Assembly (NCBI GenBank): GCA_050180485.1
Contig: JBFXED010000024.1
Coordinates: forward strand, 1 to 63,585
DNA: 63,585 nt
From: CADEGL01 sp050180485
GTDB taxonomy: Bacteria; Pseudomonadota; Alphaproteobacteria; CADEGL01
Direction of reading: 5' to 3'
A program made the translations under genes and the position numbers. Position 1 is the stretch's first letter; each line of letters begins with the position of its first letter. Positions 16,099 to 24,589 of this stretch are shown here, one piece after another. Under the pieces are notes generated by a model. The model was given only the letters and a program-made list of their open reading frames with translations. It was not told the origin of the DNA and searched no databases.

Positions 16099-17271
16099 TC
16101 AGGCTTTGACGTGCAGGTCCTTCGGCATGTTGGCCAAAGGCTTCGCGCCCGTTTCGGTGACCCGGAAGGTCTCGCTGACCTCATAGCCCCAGCCGGTCAT
16201 CCACATGCCCGTGATCATATGGAAGGTCATGTTGGGCTGGAGGACGGTCTTGTCGCCGGGCCGCAGGCTGGCCGTGTGCTCGCCCCAGTCGGGCGGATAG
16301 TTCACGCCCAGTGAATAGCCGACACGCGATTCCTTGCTGTAGCCGTGCTTTGAAATCAGCTTGTTCCACACGGCATGGACCTCGCCGCAGGTGAGGCCCG
16401 GTTTGATCGCGTTCAGCGTCTCCACGAGGGCGTCATTGCAGACGTCCGCCAGCTTGGTCAGCTCGTCCTTCGGCTTGCCCAGATACATCGTGCGCGCCAG
16501 TACGCTGTGATAGTGGAAGCGCGCGGCGGAAAGCTCGAGGCAGATGCCGCGGTTATTCTCGAACGGCTCGTCCGTCCAGGTCAGATGCGGCGCGGCACTC
16601 TTGGGCTCGGGCATGACCAGCGGCACGAAAGCTGAATAGTCGCCGCCGAATTCCTTGGTGCCGCTGATCTGCGCTTCGTAGATCTTGGCCACCGCGTCGC
16701 ACTCGCGCACGCCCGGTGCCACCACCTCGTACGCAACGCGCGTGATCTTTTCGCAAATCTTGGCCGCCTGCTCCATGTACTTGATTTCGGAGGGCGACTT
16801 CACGATGCGCACCCAGTTCACCAGGAGGTCGGCGTTGACCCAAGTGGCGTTGGGCAAAGAGGCCTTGAATGCCTCGTAGGCGCGCGGGGTGAAATAGAAC
16901 GAGTCCATCTCGAGTCCGATGCGCTTCTTGTCCCAACCCTTCTCCTTGAGGATTTCGGCCATGTAGCTGGAGGCGTGGCGCTCCGGCGTCTGGACATAGA
17001 CATCCGGATAGCCGCGCACGTTGTCGGGCTTTAGGTAGGTGGTGAACTCGCAACCCTTGGAGTCCATGAAGCGGCCGGTCCAGATCGGCTCCGGCGCGTC
17101 CATCGCCAGGATCACCGCCTGGGGCGTATAGAACGACCAGCCATCATAGCCCGTCAGGTAGTTGATATTCGCCGTGTCGGTCGACAGCAGCACGTCGACG
17201 CCCGCTTTCTGCATCGCGGCCTTCACCTTGGCGATGCGCGCGTCGAACTCGGATTTCGGGAACGGGATCAT
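16099..17271 (-). CDS. M24-fold hydrolase, creatinase/ectoine-hydrolase (DoeA)-like
   Basis: The 390-residue protein has an N-terminal creatinase-type domain (about 1-150) and a C-terminal pita-bread fold. The end resembles DoeA: AAPHLTWTDEPFENNRGI, SRVGYSLGVNYPPDWGEH and PNMTFHMITGMW. The two metal-ligand Asp and the Gly-His motif of metallo-aminopeptidases are not at their usual places (LELSAARFHYHS instead), so it is probably a metal-independent C-N hydrolase like creatinase. The substrate may be an ectoine-like or other amidine/amide compound; no other ectoine catabolism gene is near. It follows the FAH-family gene by 12 bp and likely shares its transcript. Confidence 0.8.
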   Translation of the reverse strand: MIPFPKSEFDARIAKVKAAMQKAGVDVLLSTDTANINYLTGYDGWSFYTPQAVILAMDAPEPIWTGRFMDSKGCEFTTYLKPDNVRGYPDVYVQTPERHASSYMAEILKEKGWDKKRIGLEMDSFYFTPRAYEAFKASLPNATWVNADLLVNWVRIVKSPSEIKYMEQAAKICEKITRVAYEVVAPGVRECDAVAKIYEAQISGTKEFGGDYSAFVPLVMPEPKSAAPHLTWTDEPFENNRGICLELSAARFHYHSVLARTMYLGKPKDELTKLADVCNDALVETLNAIKPGLTCGEVHAVWNKLISKHGYSKESRVGYSLGVNYPPDWGEHTASLRPGDKTVLQPNMTFHMITGMWMTGWGYEVSETFRVTETGAKPLANMPKDLHVKA

Positions 17272-17283
17272 CGCTGGCTCCGC

Positions 17284-18126
17284 CTATTCGCTGATGATGG
17301 GGTTCTTGAGGGTGCCGACGCCGGATATCTCCACCTCGGCCACATCGCCCGGCTTCATGAACAAGGGCGGGTTGCGCTTGGACCCCACGCCGGAGGGCGT
17401 GCCGGTCGGAATGACGTCGCCGGGGCGCAGTTCGGTGAAGGTGGTGATGTAGGCGATCAGCTCGCGGATCGGAAAGATCATCACATCGGTGCCCGAGCGC
17501 TGCACTTCCTTGCCGTTGAGGCGCGTGCAGAGGGTCAGTTTCTGGGGATCGGGGATTTCGTCGGCCGTCACCATCCAGGGGCCGAAGCCGCCGGTGGCGG
17601 GGAAATTCTTGCCCGGCACAAACTGGGTCGTCTGATACTGCCAGTCGCGTACGCTGCCGTCGTGGTAGCAGGAATAGCCAGCGATGTGCTCCAGCGCCTT
17701 CTCGCGGCTGACGTGGCGGCCGGCCTTGCCGATGATGACCGCCAATTCACCTTCGTAGTCGAGCTGGTCCGAGACCTTGGGCTTCACGATGGCTTGGCCG
17801 TGGCCCACTTGCGTGTCGGCGAAGCGGGTGAAGAGCGTCGGGTGCGAGGTTTTGTCGCGCCCGGTCTCCTTGCGGTGCTCGTCATAATTGAGGCCGATGC
17901 AGATGATCTTGTCGGGATCGGGGATCGGCGGCAGATAGGTGATGTCCTCGAGCTTCACATCCGGCTTCGAGCTTTCCACCGCCTTGCGCGCCTGATCCAG
18001 CGCGCCCGCGGCCAGCACGGCCTTGAGCGAAGAATGGGGCAACCGCCGGTTAAGATCGACGATACCGCCTTCCACGATTGCGCCATAGGACACCTTGCCG
18101 CCGGCCTTGAATGTCACGAGCTTCAT
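17284..18126 (-). CDS. Fumarylacetoacetate hydrolase (FAH) family protein
   Basis: This 280-residue Mg-dependent enzyme of the FAH superfamily includes hydrolases, decarboxylases and hydratases acting on beta-dicarbonyl or 2-hydroxy-dienoate acids in aromatic degradation. Metal-site segments IICIGLNYDEHRKETG, DYEGELAVIIG and the late GTPSGVG motif are visible. A GGGAGGGC ribosome site precedes the ATG at 18126. It heads a two-gene minus-strand operon with the M24 hydrolase and is divergent from the acyl-CoA ligase (119 bp). The exact substrate is unknown. Confidence 0.9.
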   Translation of the reverse strand: MKLVTFKAGGKVSYGAIVEGGIVDLNRRLPHSSLKAVLAAGALDQARKAVESSKPDVKLEDITYLPPIPDPDKIICIGLNYDEHRKETGRDKTSHPTLFTRFADTQVGHGQAIVKPKVSDQLDYEGELAVIIGKAGRHVSREKALEHIAGYSCYHDGSVRDWQYQTTQFVPGKNFPATGGFGPWMVTADEIPDPQKLTLCTRLNGKEVQRSGTDVMIFPIRELIAYITTFTELRPGDVIPTGTPSGVGSKRNPPLFMKPGDVAEVEISGVGTLKNPIISE

Positions 18127-18245
18127 GCCGCCCTCCCCGAAAATGAAGACCGCCGCGCCTTCGCACGGCGGCGGAAACCATGACTGCCCGTCACGGAGGG
18201 CGCAAGCCTTGTCCGCCAGGCCCGTGCGGTGCTTAGGTGGGCACG

Positions 18246-19745
18246 ATGAACGCCACCGATTTTCTTCTCACGTCATCCGTCGATCGCGCTGGTCGCACGG
18301 CTTTCCTCTGGCGCAACCGAGCCTTGACCTATGGGGCATTGGAAGTGGAGACGGCGCGCGCCGCCCATGCTCTGGCTGCGTTCGGTCTGCGCACGGGCGA
18401 GCGGGTTCTGTTCCAGTTGAAGGACACCCCAACTCTGGTCTGCGCCTACCTGGGCGCGATGAAGATGGGCGCGGTGGCGGTCGCCTTGAATCCACGCCTG
18501 ACTGGCGAGGAACTGGCCCATGTGACGGCCGACAGCGGCGCGCGCCTCATACTGTGCGACCAGGATAGCCGCGCGGTGACGGAGGCCGCCGTCGCGGCGG
18601 CAGGCGGCGCGGCGCGGGTCGTGATGGCAGGGGTGCCGGACGCGTCCTTCGAGACCGCGATGAAAGCGCAGTCGGCGCATCATGATTCGGCGCTGACCGT
18701 AGAAGATGACATGGCCTTTTGGGTCTATACGTCCGGCACGACGGGACGCCTTAAGGCTGCCGTGCACCGCCATCGGGACGTGGTGGTGTCCGATTTGTAT
18801 CCGCGGCAGATCCTAGACGTCAGAGCCGGCGACATTCTCTATGCGACGTCCAAGCTGTTCTTCGCTTATGCGCTAGGCACCATCCTGTTCGGCACGTTGC
18901 GCCTGTCGGCAACCGCCGTGTTGAACGACGCGCCGTCTGATCCCACCACGGTCGCCGCGGTGGTAGCACGGCACCGACCCACGATCATGTTCTCGGTGCC
19001 GACGCTCTATCGCAGCCTGCTTGCGGCCGGAGTCGTCGAAGGCACGGCGTTCCGGCGCGTGCGCCATTACGTCTCGGCTGGCGAACGTCTATCTCCCGTG
19101 CTCTACGATCAGTGGCTGGCCCGTACCGGCGTTTCGATCCTGGACGGCATGGGCGCATCGGAAACGATTTACATGCTGCTGACCAATGGTGCCGGCCGCA
19201 TCCGCCCCGGCGCGTCGGGCGTGCCTGCACCGGGTGCCGAGGTGAAGCTGGCCGACGCTGAGGGAAATCCCGTTGCGCCGGGCGAGCTCGGCATTCTATG
19301 GGCGCGGATAGAATCCTGCGCCGCGCGCTACTGGAACCAGCCGGAAGCGTCGACGCGGGCCTTCCGTGACGGTTGGTTCGCAACCGGCGATCTCTACCGC
19401 GTCGATGCGGATGGGTTCTGGCACCACGAAGGGCGCGCGGACGATCTGCTTAAGGTGGCCGGCCAATGGGTCAGCCCGGCGGAGGTGGAGGAAGTCGCGC
19501 TGTCGGTTGCCGGCGTGCGCGACGCCGCGTTGGTGGGCCGTTCAGACGCGAGCGGCCTCATGCGGACGACCCTCTATATTGTGCTGACATCCGGTGCCGA
19601 CGGCGCGTTGGAGGCGTTGCGGGCCGTGTTGCCGGAGCGCTTGATGTCCCACAAGGTGCCGCGCGATATCCGCGTGGTCGACGCCGTGCCGCGCACGGCG
19701 ACGGGCAAGCTGCAGCGTTACAAGCTGCGCGAGGCGGCGGCCTAG
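18246..19745 (+). CDS. AMP-forming acyl-CoA ligase, benzoate-CoA-ligase-like
   Basis: This ANL-superfamily ligase activates a carboxylic acid to its CoA thioester through an acyl-AMP. The 499-residue protein has the P-loop YTSGTTGRLKAA, the GASE motif DGMGASET, WFATGDLY, and the C-terminal catalytic-Lys motif RTATGKLQRYKL. The overall pattern (YATSKLFFAYALG) is that of the benzoate-CoA ligase family. ATG 18246 is preferred over the in-frame GTG 18237 because an AGGTGG site lies 5 nt before it. Divergent from the FAH/M24 operon, which would be consistent with an aromatic or amide-derived acid pathway (inference). Confidence 0.88.
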   Translation: MNATDFLLTSSVDRAGRTAFLWRNRALTYGALEVETARAAHALAAFGLRTGERVLFQLKDTPTLVCAYLGAMKMGAVAVALNPRLTGEELAHVTADSGARLILCDQDSRAVTEAAVAAAGGAARVVMAGVPDASFETAMKAQSAHHDSALTVEDDMAFWVYTSGTTGRLKAAVHRHRDVVVSDLYPRQILDVRAGDILYATSKLFFAYALGTILFGTLRLSATAVLNDAPSDPTTVAAVVARHRPTIMFSVPTLYRSLLAAGVVEGTAFRRVRHYVSAGERLSPVLYDQWLARTGVSILDGMGASETIYMLLTNGAGRIRPGASGVPAPGAEVKLADAEGNPVAPGELGILWARIESCAARYWNQPEASTRAFRDGWFATGDLYRVDADGFWHHEGRADDLLKVAGQWVSPAEVEEVALSVAGVRDAALVGRSDASGLMRTTLYIVLTSGADGALEALRAVLPERLMSHKVPRDIRVVDAVPRTATGKLQRYKLREAAA

Positions 19746-19746
19746 C

Positions 19747-20025
19747 TCAGCGTCCGCCGGTGCCGCCCCAGTTGCGTGGCGAGGCCATGGCCTCGGTGTA
19801 GCACTCCTTTTGTCCGTCGTTCCAACCCTGGGTGTATTCGGTGTCCGTGCCGTAGCGTGTATCGTCGCGCGGCGCCTCGGGGCCCGACTTTCCGGCATAG
19901 ACCTGACCCGAGCTGCAGCCCGTGATGTAGCCATCGCGATAACCCTGCGTCGCGTGTGGTTTTACGGTCGAGCAGGCGGCCAGAAAGCTCATACAAAGGA
20001 TCGCGGTTCGAACCGTGTTTCCCAT
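19747..20025 (-). CDS. Small lipoprotein of unknown function (paralogue B)
   Basis: This is a 92-residue precursor with a signal peptide and lipobox LAAC (Cys at residue 18 from ATG 20025). A GTG at 20034 is the alternative start; the ATG is preferred because of a GAGGTG site upstream. The mature part repeats the pattern of the protein at 5994-6263: GYxxGCxxGxVYAG, DxTR, DxEYxxGxxDGxxxCY and a GG-rich C-terminus. I do not recognise the family. It ends 1 bp from the acyl-CoA ligase stop on the opposite strand. Confidence 0.7.
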   Translation of the reverse strand: MGNTVRTAILCMSFLAACSTVKPHATQGYRDGYITGCSSGQVYAGKSGPEAPRDDTRYGTDTEYTQGWNDGQKECYTEAMASPRNWGGTGGR

Positions 20026-20256
20026 TGGCGCCACACCTCGGATTCCGTGTCCTGGAACAATACGGCACCGAGCCCGTTATGGATCATCCTATCCGAGGGA
20101 TCTTCGCGCCTCGAATCCGCCCCAATGATGGTTTGATTTGTTCATCAACCCCAACTCCGGTTTAATGAAAACGGGGCTGGCGGCGAGTGGCGCGGCGTGT
20201 GGCCAATTCCGCTTGTCGATAGGCGCCGCTTGCGGCGTGCGAATGCGAGGTTTGCG

Positions 20257-21801
20257 ATGAAGGTTTTGGCGGTCCATCCGGGCCCGTTGATGTACACCAA
20301 AATCTATCTCCGCTTGGAACCGCTCGGATTGGAGCTGGTCGCGGAGGAACTGCGCCGTGCGGGCCACGACGTACGTATCATCGACCTTCAAGTCGAATCG
20401 CCGCGCGCGCTGGAACGTCTGGTCGATTCCTGGCAGCCCGACGCCGTTTGCTTCTCGTGCAACTACCTCGCGAATGTGCCCGAGGTGATCGATCTGGCCA
20501 AGGACGTGCGGGCGCGCATACCCCGTGCTTTTATCTTCGTCGGCGGACATAGCGCCTCTTTCGTGGCGCCGGACATGCTCATGCATGGCGAGGGTGCCAT
20601 CGATTGCATCCTCAAGGGCGAGGGCGAGGCCGTCGTGGCCAAACTGCTCCAGGTCGTCCGGGACGACCGCGGCGCGATCCTGGAAGTGCCTGGTGTCGTG
20701 ACCGTCGAAGGCGAGGGGCCGAAGCCCATTTTCGTCGAGAATCTCGATGACCTCATGCCGGCGCGCGACCTTCTGCGCCACCGAAAGAAGTATTTCATCG
20801 GCGTTCTCGACCCCGCGGCCTCGATCGAGTTCTCGCGCGGCTGTCCATGGGACTGCTCATTCTGCAGTGCTTGGACCTTTTACGGCCGCAGCTACCGGAC
20901 GGTCAGCCCCGAGCGCGCGGTCGAGGACATGGCGCGCATCAAGGAGCCGGGCGTCTTCATCGTCGACGACGTCTCCTTCATCCAGTCCAAGCACGGCATG
21001 GCTATCGGCGAGGCCATCGCGCGCAAAGGGATCAAGAAGCAGTACTACCTGGAGACGCGCGGCGATGTGCTGATGCGCAATCTGGACGTCTTCAAGTTCT
21101 GGAAGGAGCTGGGTGTCGCATACATGTTCTTGGGCCTCGAGGCCATCGACGAGGAAGGGCTAAAGCGCTATCGCAAGCGCGTCACCCTGAACCAGAATTT
21201 CGAGGCACTGGAGACCGCGCGCAAACTCGGCATTCAGGTCGCCATCAACATCATCGCCGATCCCGACTGGGACCATGAGCGATTCCGGGTTGTGCGCGAA
21301 TGGTGCATGGAGATTCCCGAGATCGTGAACATCAGCATCAACACGCCCTATCCGGGCACGGAGAGCTGGCACACCGAGGGACGACGGCGCATGACGCAGG
21401 ATTATCGCCTGTTCGACATCCAGCACGTGGTGTTGCCGACCAAGTTGCCGTTGCACGAGTTCTATGCCGAGCTGGTGAAGACCCAGCAGGTCCTGAATAT
21501 GAAGCATCTGGGTTGGGCCGCGGCCAAGAGCACGGCCGCCATCGCGGCCAAGCTGCTTCTGCGCGGGCAGACCAACTTTGTGAAGATGCTGTGGAAGTTC
21601 AACAGCGTCTACAACCCCGAGTTGCAAATGGCCGATCATGCCCGCCCCGTGAAATACAAGATGTCGATGGAGCATGCCCGGGACGGCAAGACCGACAAGC
21701 AAACGCTCTACGTTCACGAGCCGCGTGGCCGCAAGGGCCGCGCCATCGACGACGCCACCGAGCGTTTCGTCGAACAGACACGCATGGGCGCGACTGCCTG
21801 A
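20257..21801 (+). CDS. hpnR: B12-binding radical SAM protein, probable hopanoid C-3 methylase
   Basis: HpnR methylates the A-ring C-3 of bacteriohopanepolyols. The 514-residue protein has an N-terminal cobalamin-binding domain (about 1-140; starts MKVLAVHPGPLMYTKIYLRL, the recognisable HpnR N-terminus) and a radical SAM domain with the 4Fe-4S motif CPWDCSFC (C196, C200, C203). The frame is open from 20197; ATG 20257 follows a GAGG site and gives the family N-terminus. Other hopanoid genes (shc, hpnN, hpnP) are not in the window. Another class B radical SAM methylase is the alternative. Confidence 0.82.
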   Translation: MKVLAVHPGPLMYTKIYLRLEPLGLELVAEELRRAGHDVRIIDLQVESPRALERLVDSWQPDAVCFSCNYLANVPEVIDLAKDVRARIPRAFIFVGGHSASFVAPDMLMHGEGAIDCILKGEGEAVVAKLLQVVRDDRGAILEVPGVVTVEGEGPKPIFVENLDDLMPARDLLRHRKKYFIGVLDPAASIEFSRGCPWDCSFCSAWTFYGRSYRTVSPERAVEDMARIKEPGVFIVDDVSFIQSKHGMAIGEAIARKGIKKQYYLETRGDVLMRNLDVFKFWKELGVAYMFLGLEAIDEEGLKRYRKRVTLNQNFEALETARKLGIQVAINIIADPDWDHERFRVVREWCMEIPEIVNISINTPYPGTESWHTEGRRRMTQDYRLFDIQHVVLPTKLPLHEFYAELVKTQQVLNMKHLGWAAAKSTAAIAAKLLLRGQTNFVKMLWKFNSVYNPELQMADHARPVKYKMSMEHARDGKTDKQTLYVHEPRGRKGRAIDDATERFVEQTRMGATA

Positions 21802-21835
21802 GTAAGGCGACTCTTTCCATGCCGAAAGGCTGCTG

Positions 21836-23269
21836 ATGGCCGGGCTCAATTGGCGCTTCGACAACAGCTATGCGCGCCTGCCCGAGGCGTTCTATGCCCG
21901 CCTGGGGCCGACGCCGGTCGCCAAGCCGCAACTCGTGGTTTTCAACCGCGCGCTCGCCGACGAACTCGCTCTCGGGCCTGTCGAGGCCGACGAAGCCGAA
22001 TTGGCTGCGTTGTTCGCTGGCAACAGGGTGCCGGATCAGGCCACGCCGTTGGCGCAAGCCTATGCCGGGCATCAATTCGGCCATTTCACCATGCTGGGTG
22101 ACGGGCGGGCGATTGTCCTGGGTGAGCATGTCGCGCCCGATGGCCGCCGGGTCGATATCCAGCTCAAGGGCTCGGGCCCCACGCCTTTCTCACGCCGGGG
22201 CGACGGGCGCGCAGCGCTTGGGCCTATGTTGCGGGAATACGTCGTCAGCGAAGCCATGCACGCGCTCGGCATTCCGACGTCGCGCAGCCTGGCCGTGGTG
22301 ACGACGGGCGAAAAAGTTTATCGCGAGGAGATTCTGGCAGGCGCGGTCTTGACCCGGGTCGCCGCGAGTCATTTGCGTGTGGGCACATTCGAATATGCAT
22401 CCGCGCGCCGAGACGTGGATGCGCTCGCGGCTCTGGTCGCTTACGCTATCGACCGGCACTATCCGAATTTGAAGGACAGCAAGGCACCAGCCATCGCGCT
22501 CTTGTGGGCGGTGATGGAGCGGCAAGCCAATCTCATCGTCCATTGGATGCGGGTCGGCTTCATCCATGGCGTCATGAACACCGACAACATGACGATCTCG
22601 GGCGAGACCATCGATTACGGTCCTTGCGCCTTTATGGACGCGTACGATCCCGCGACAACGTTCAGCTCGATCGATCAAGGGCGCCGCTATGCATTTGGAA
22701 ATCAGCCAGGTATCGCGCGCTGGAATCTGACGCGCCTGGCCGAGGCTCTGTTGCCGCTGATCCATCCCGAGCAAGACAAGGCCATAGCACTGGCGGAAGA
22801 GAGGCTGGAGGCGTTTGGTGCGCTCTATGTCGCGCGCTGGACCGCCATGATGCGCCGGAAGCTCGGTTTATCCGGCGAGGCTGCGGGCGATGCCGCGCTG
22901 ATCAAGGATCTGCTGTCCTGGATGGAACGCCGCCGGGCCGATTACACCAACACGTTTCGGCTGCTGACCGCCGATCGGGACGGCGGCGAAATCTATACCG
23001 ATGAGGCATTCGTGAGCTGGCGGGAGCGTTGGCGCGCGCGCCGGGGCGATTTGGGCGCCGCGCGTCTGATCATGGAAGGTGCCAACCCGGCCTATATCCC
23101 GCGCAACCATCGGGTCGAGGAGGCGCTTGCCGCTGCCGGGCAGGGCGACATGGCGCCGTTTCAGACACTGCTCGATGCGCTGGCGCTACCTTATACGGAG
23201 CGCCCGGGCCTCTCCGCTTATACCGAGCCCAATCCCGAAGACAACTACCGGACCTTCTGCGGCACGTAA
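21836..23269 (+). CDS. selO: SelO/YdiU family protein adenylyltransferase
   Basis: This is a pseudokinase-fold enzyme that transfers AMP from ATP (bound in flipped orientation) onto Ser, Thr or Tyr of proteins, linked to redox homeostasis. The 477-residue protein has the N-terminal NSYARLPEAFYARLGPTPV, the QYAGHQFG-like AYAGHQFGHFTMLGDGRA, the KGSGPTPFSRRGDGRA loop, and the catalytic GVMNTDNMTISGETIDYGP segment with Asn and Asp ligands. It ends in FCGT, keeping the family's C-terminal Cys. It follows hpnR by 34 bp on the same strand. Confidence 0.95.
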   Translation: MAGLNWRFDNSYARLPEAFYARLGPTPVAKPQLVVFNRALADELALGPVEADEAELAALFAGNRVPDQATPLAQAYAGHQFGHFTMLGDGRAIVLGEHVAPDGRRVDIQLKGSGPTPFSRRGDGRAALGPMLREYVVSEAMHALGIPTSRSLAVVTTGEKVYREEILAGAVLTRVAASHLRVGTFEYASARRDVDALAALVAYAIDRHYPNLKDSKAPAIALLWAVMERQANLIVHWMRVGFIHGVMNTDNMTISGETIDYGPCAFMDAYDPATTFSSIDQGRRYAFGNQPGIARWNLTRLAEALLPLIHPEQDKAIALAEERLEAFGALYVARWTAMMRRKLGLSGEAAGDAALIKDLLSWMERRRADYTNTFRLLTADRDGGEIYTDEAFVSWRERWRARRGDLGAARLIMEGANPAYIPRNHRVEEALAAAGQGDMAPFQTLLDALALPYTERPGLSAYTEPNPEDNYRTFCGT

Positions 23270-23283
23270 GGGCGCGCTCGCCG

Positions 23284-23637
23284 CTACTTCTTCGCCGCTA
23301 CGAGGACGATTTCGACCTGGTCCTTGCCGGCGAGGCCGACCTGGATGCAGGCGCGCTGCGGCCAATGGTCGGAGTTGCCGCCGATCCATTTGACCCACTC
23401 GCCTTCCATCTCGTCCTTCTTCTTGATGTCCGTCAGATAGACGGTGGCCTGGATGAGGCGGGTCTTGTCGGAGCCGAGCTCGGCCAGGACCTTGTCCAGC
23501 TTCGCCAGCGTGTTGCGGGTCTGCTCGGCCACGGTCGGCGCGGAGGTGGGATCGACCGCCACCGCCGTTACCAAATCCTTGAAGGCGCTGCCGACGCTAC
23601 GGCCGACCGCATTGCCTTTTGCGCGCTTGATATCCAT
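23284..23637 (-). CDS. RidA family protein
   Basis: This is a 117-residue member of the YjgF/YER057c/UK114 family, trimeric proteins that in the RidA subgroup hydrolyse reactive enamine/imine intermediates released by PLP enzymes. The family region QTRNTLAKLDKVLAELGSD and the Arg-containing QRACIQVGLAGKDQVEI are present, although the N-terminus is not that of the archetypal RidA. It converges with selO (14 bp) and lies between selO and tRNA-Val. Confidence 0.88.
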   Translation of the reverse strand: MDIKRAKGNAVGRSVGSAFKDLVTAVAVDPTSAPTVAEQTRNTLAKLDKVLAELGSDKTRLIQATVYLTDIKKKDEMEGEWVKWIGGNSDHWPQRACIQVGLAGKDQVEIVLVAAKK

Positions 23638-23668
23638 GGGGCTACTCCCGCGACAATGACCAAGAAAA

Positions 23669-23743
23669 TGGTGGGCGCGGCTGGGATTGAACCAGCGACC
23701 CCTCGCATGTGAAACGAGTGCTCTACCGCTGAGCTACGCGCCC
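23669..23743 (-). tRNA. tRNA-Val (anticodon CAC)
   Basis: Read on the minus strand, the sequence folds as a tRNA: acceptor stem GGGCGCG/CGCGCCC, D arm with GCTCAGCGGTAGAGC, anticodon stem CTCGT/GCGAG with loop TTCACAT (anticodon CAC, reading GTG), and T arm with loop GGTTCAATCCC. The discriminator is A and the CCA end is encoded (23669-23671). Confidence 0.95.
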
Positions 23744-23788
23744 GGTCTCGATGGGAGGGCGCATTAATGGGGTGGGCACTGTCCCCTG

Positions 23789-24487
23789 TCAAGAAACCGC
23801 GCTGGTCAGGCGCCCGAGCGCGGCGGGAAGGTCGGCGAAGCGGTCGATCAAGAGATCGGCGCCCCAGTCCTCGATCCTGCCGTGGGTGTAACCGTAGGTG
23901 ACGCAGATGCAGGGCAGGTTTAGACCATGCGCCGCGCGCACGTCGTTGACGCTGTCGCCCACCATGATCGCGGGCGCTCCCGGCGTCACGTTCATCGCGT
24001 CCAGCGTCGCCCGCAGATGGGCCGGATCGGGCTTGCGGCGCGTCACTTTGTCGGGCCCGACAGCCGCATCGAAATGGCGGGCTAGGCCGGTCCCTTCAAG
24101 TACGGCGGTGATTAGCGCATCGGGCTTGTTGGTGCAGACGCCCAGACGGTGGCCGGCCTGTTTCAGTTGCGACAGCACCTTGTCCACATCGGGATAAGGC
24201 GCGGTTAACGTGGCCGGCGCTGCGTGATAGTGCGTCATGAAGCGGGCCAAAAGCGTGTCCAAGGCGTTCTCTTGGGGCGCCGGGCCGGTCACGGCGAAAG
24301 CGCGCCGCACCAATTGCGCCGCGCCGTCGCCAACGAAGGAAATGACGGTCGCGGGGTCGAGGACGGGTCTTCCGTCTTCGCGGAGCATCTTATTGATGGC
24401 CACGCCGATATCGGGCGCGCTGTCTACGAGCGTGCCGTCCAGGTCGAAGACCAGGGCCGGGGGCGCTGGCGCCATGGGTAGGGTCAT
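23789..24487 (-). CDS. gph: Phosphoglycolate phosphatase
   Basis: This HAD-superfamily hydrolase removes phosphate from 2-phosphoglycolate produced by DNA repair or photorespiration-like reactions. The 232-residue protein has motif I LVFDLDGTLVDS, motif II TNK, the Lys in RRKPDPAHL, and motif IV IMVGDSVNDVRAA. The frame reaches 24550; ATG 24487 is taken because the residues before it are not family-like, though its ribosome site is weak. Divergent from glmU (102 bp). Confidence 0.88.
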   Translation of the reverse strand: MTLPMAPAPPALVFDLDGTLVDSAPDIGVAINKMLREDGRPVLDPATVISFVGDGAAQLVRRAFAVTGPAPQENALDTLLARFMTHYHAAPATLTAPYPDVDKVLSQLKQAGHRLGVCTNKPDALITAVLEGTGLARHFDAAVGPDKVTRRKPDPAHLRATLDAMNVTPGAPAIMVGDSVNDVRAAHGLNLPCICVTYGYTHGRIEDWGADLLIDRFADLPAALGRLTSAVS

Positions 24488-24589
24488 GCAAACATCCGTA
24501 ACAATATGTGACTGGCCTGGGCGGGAGGGCCGTGGCAATTTCCGTCGCAATTCAATGGATTAGGTCCCGGTTCTAGGCAAAGCTGAGCG

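Noticed and set aside
20003..20034. tRNA-like B-box (GGTTCGAACC) followed by a GGCGCCACA acceptor-like end
   Set aside because: No acceptor or anticodon arm can be formed around it, and it lies in the start of the lipoprotein coding region.
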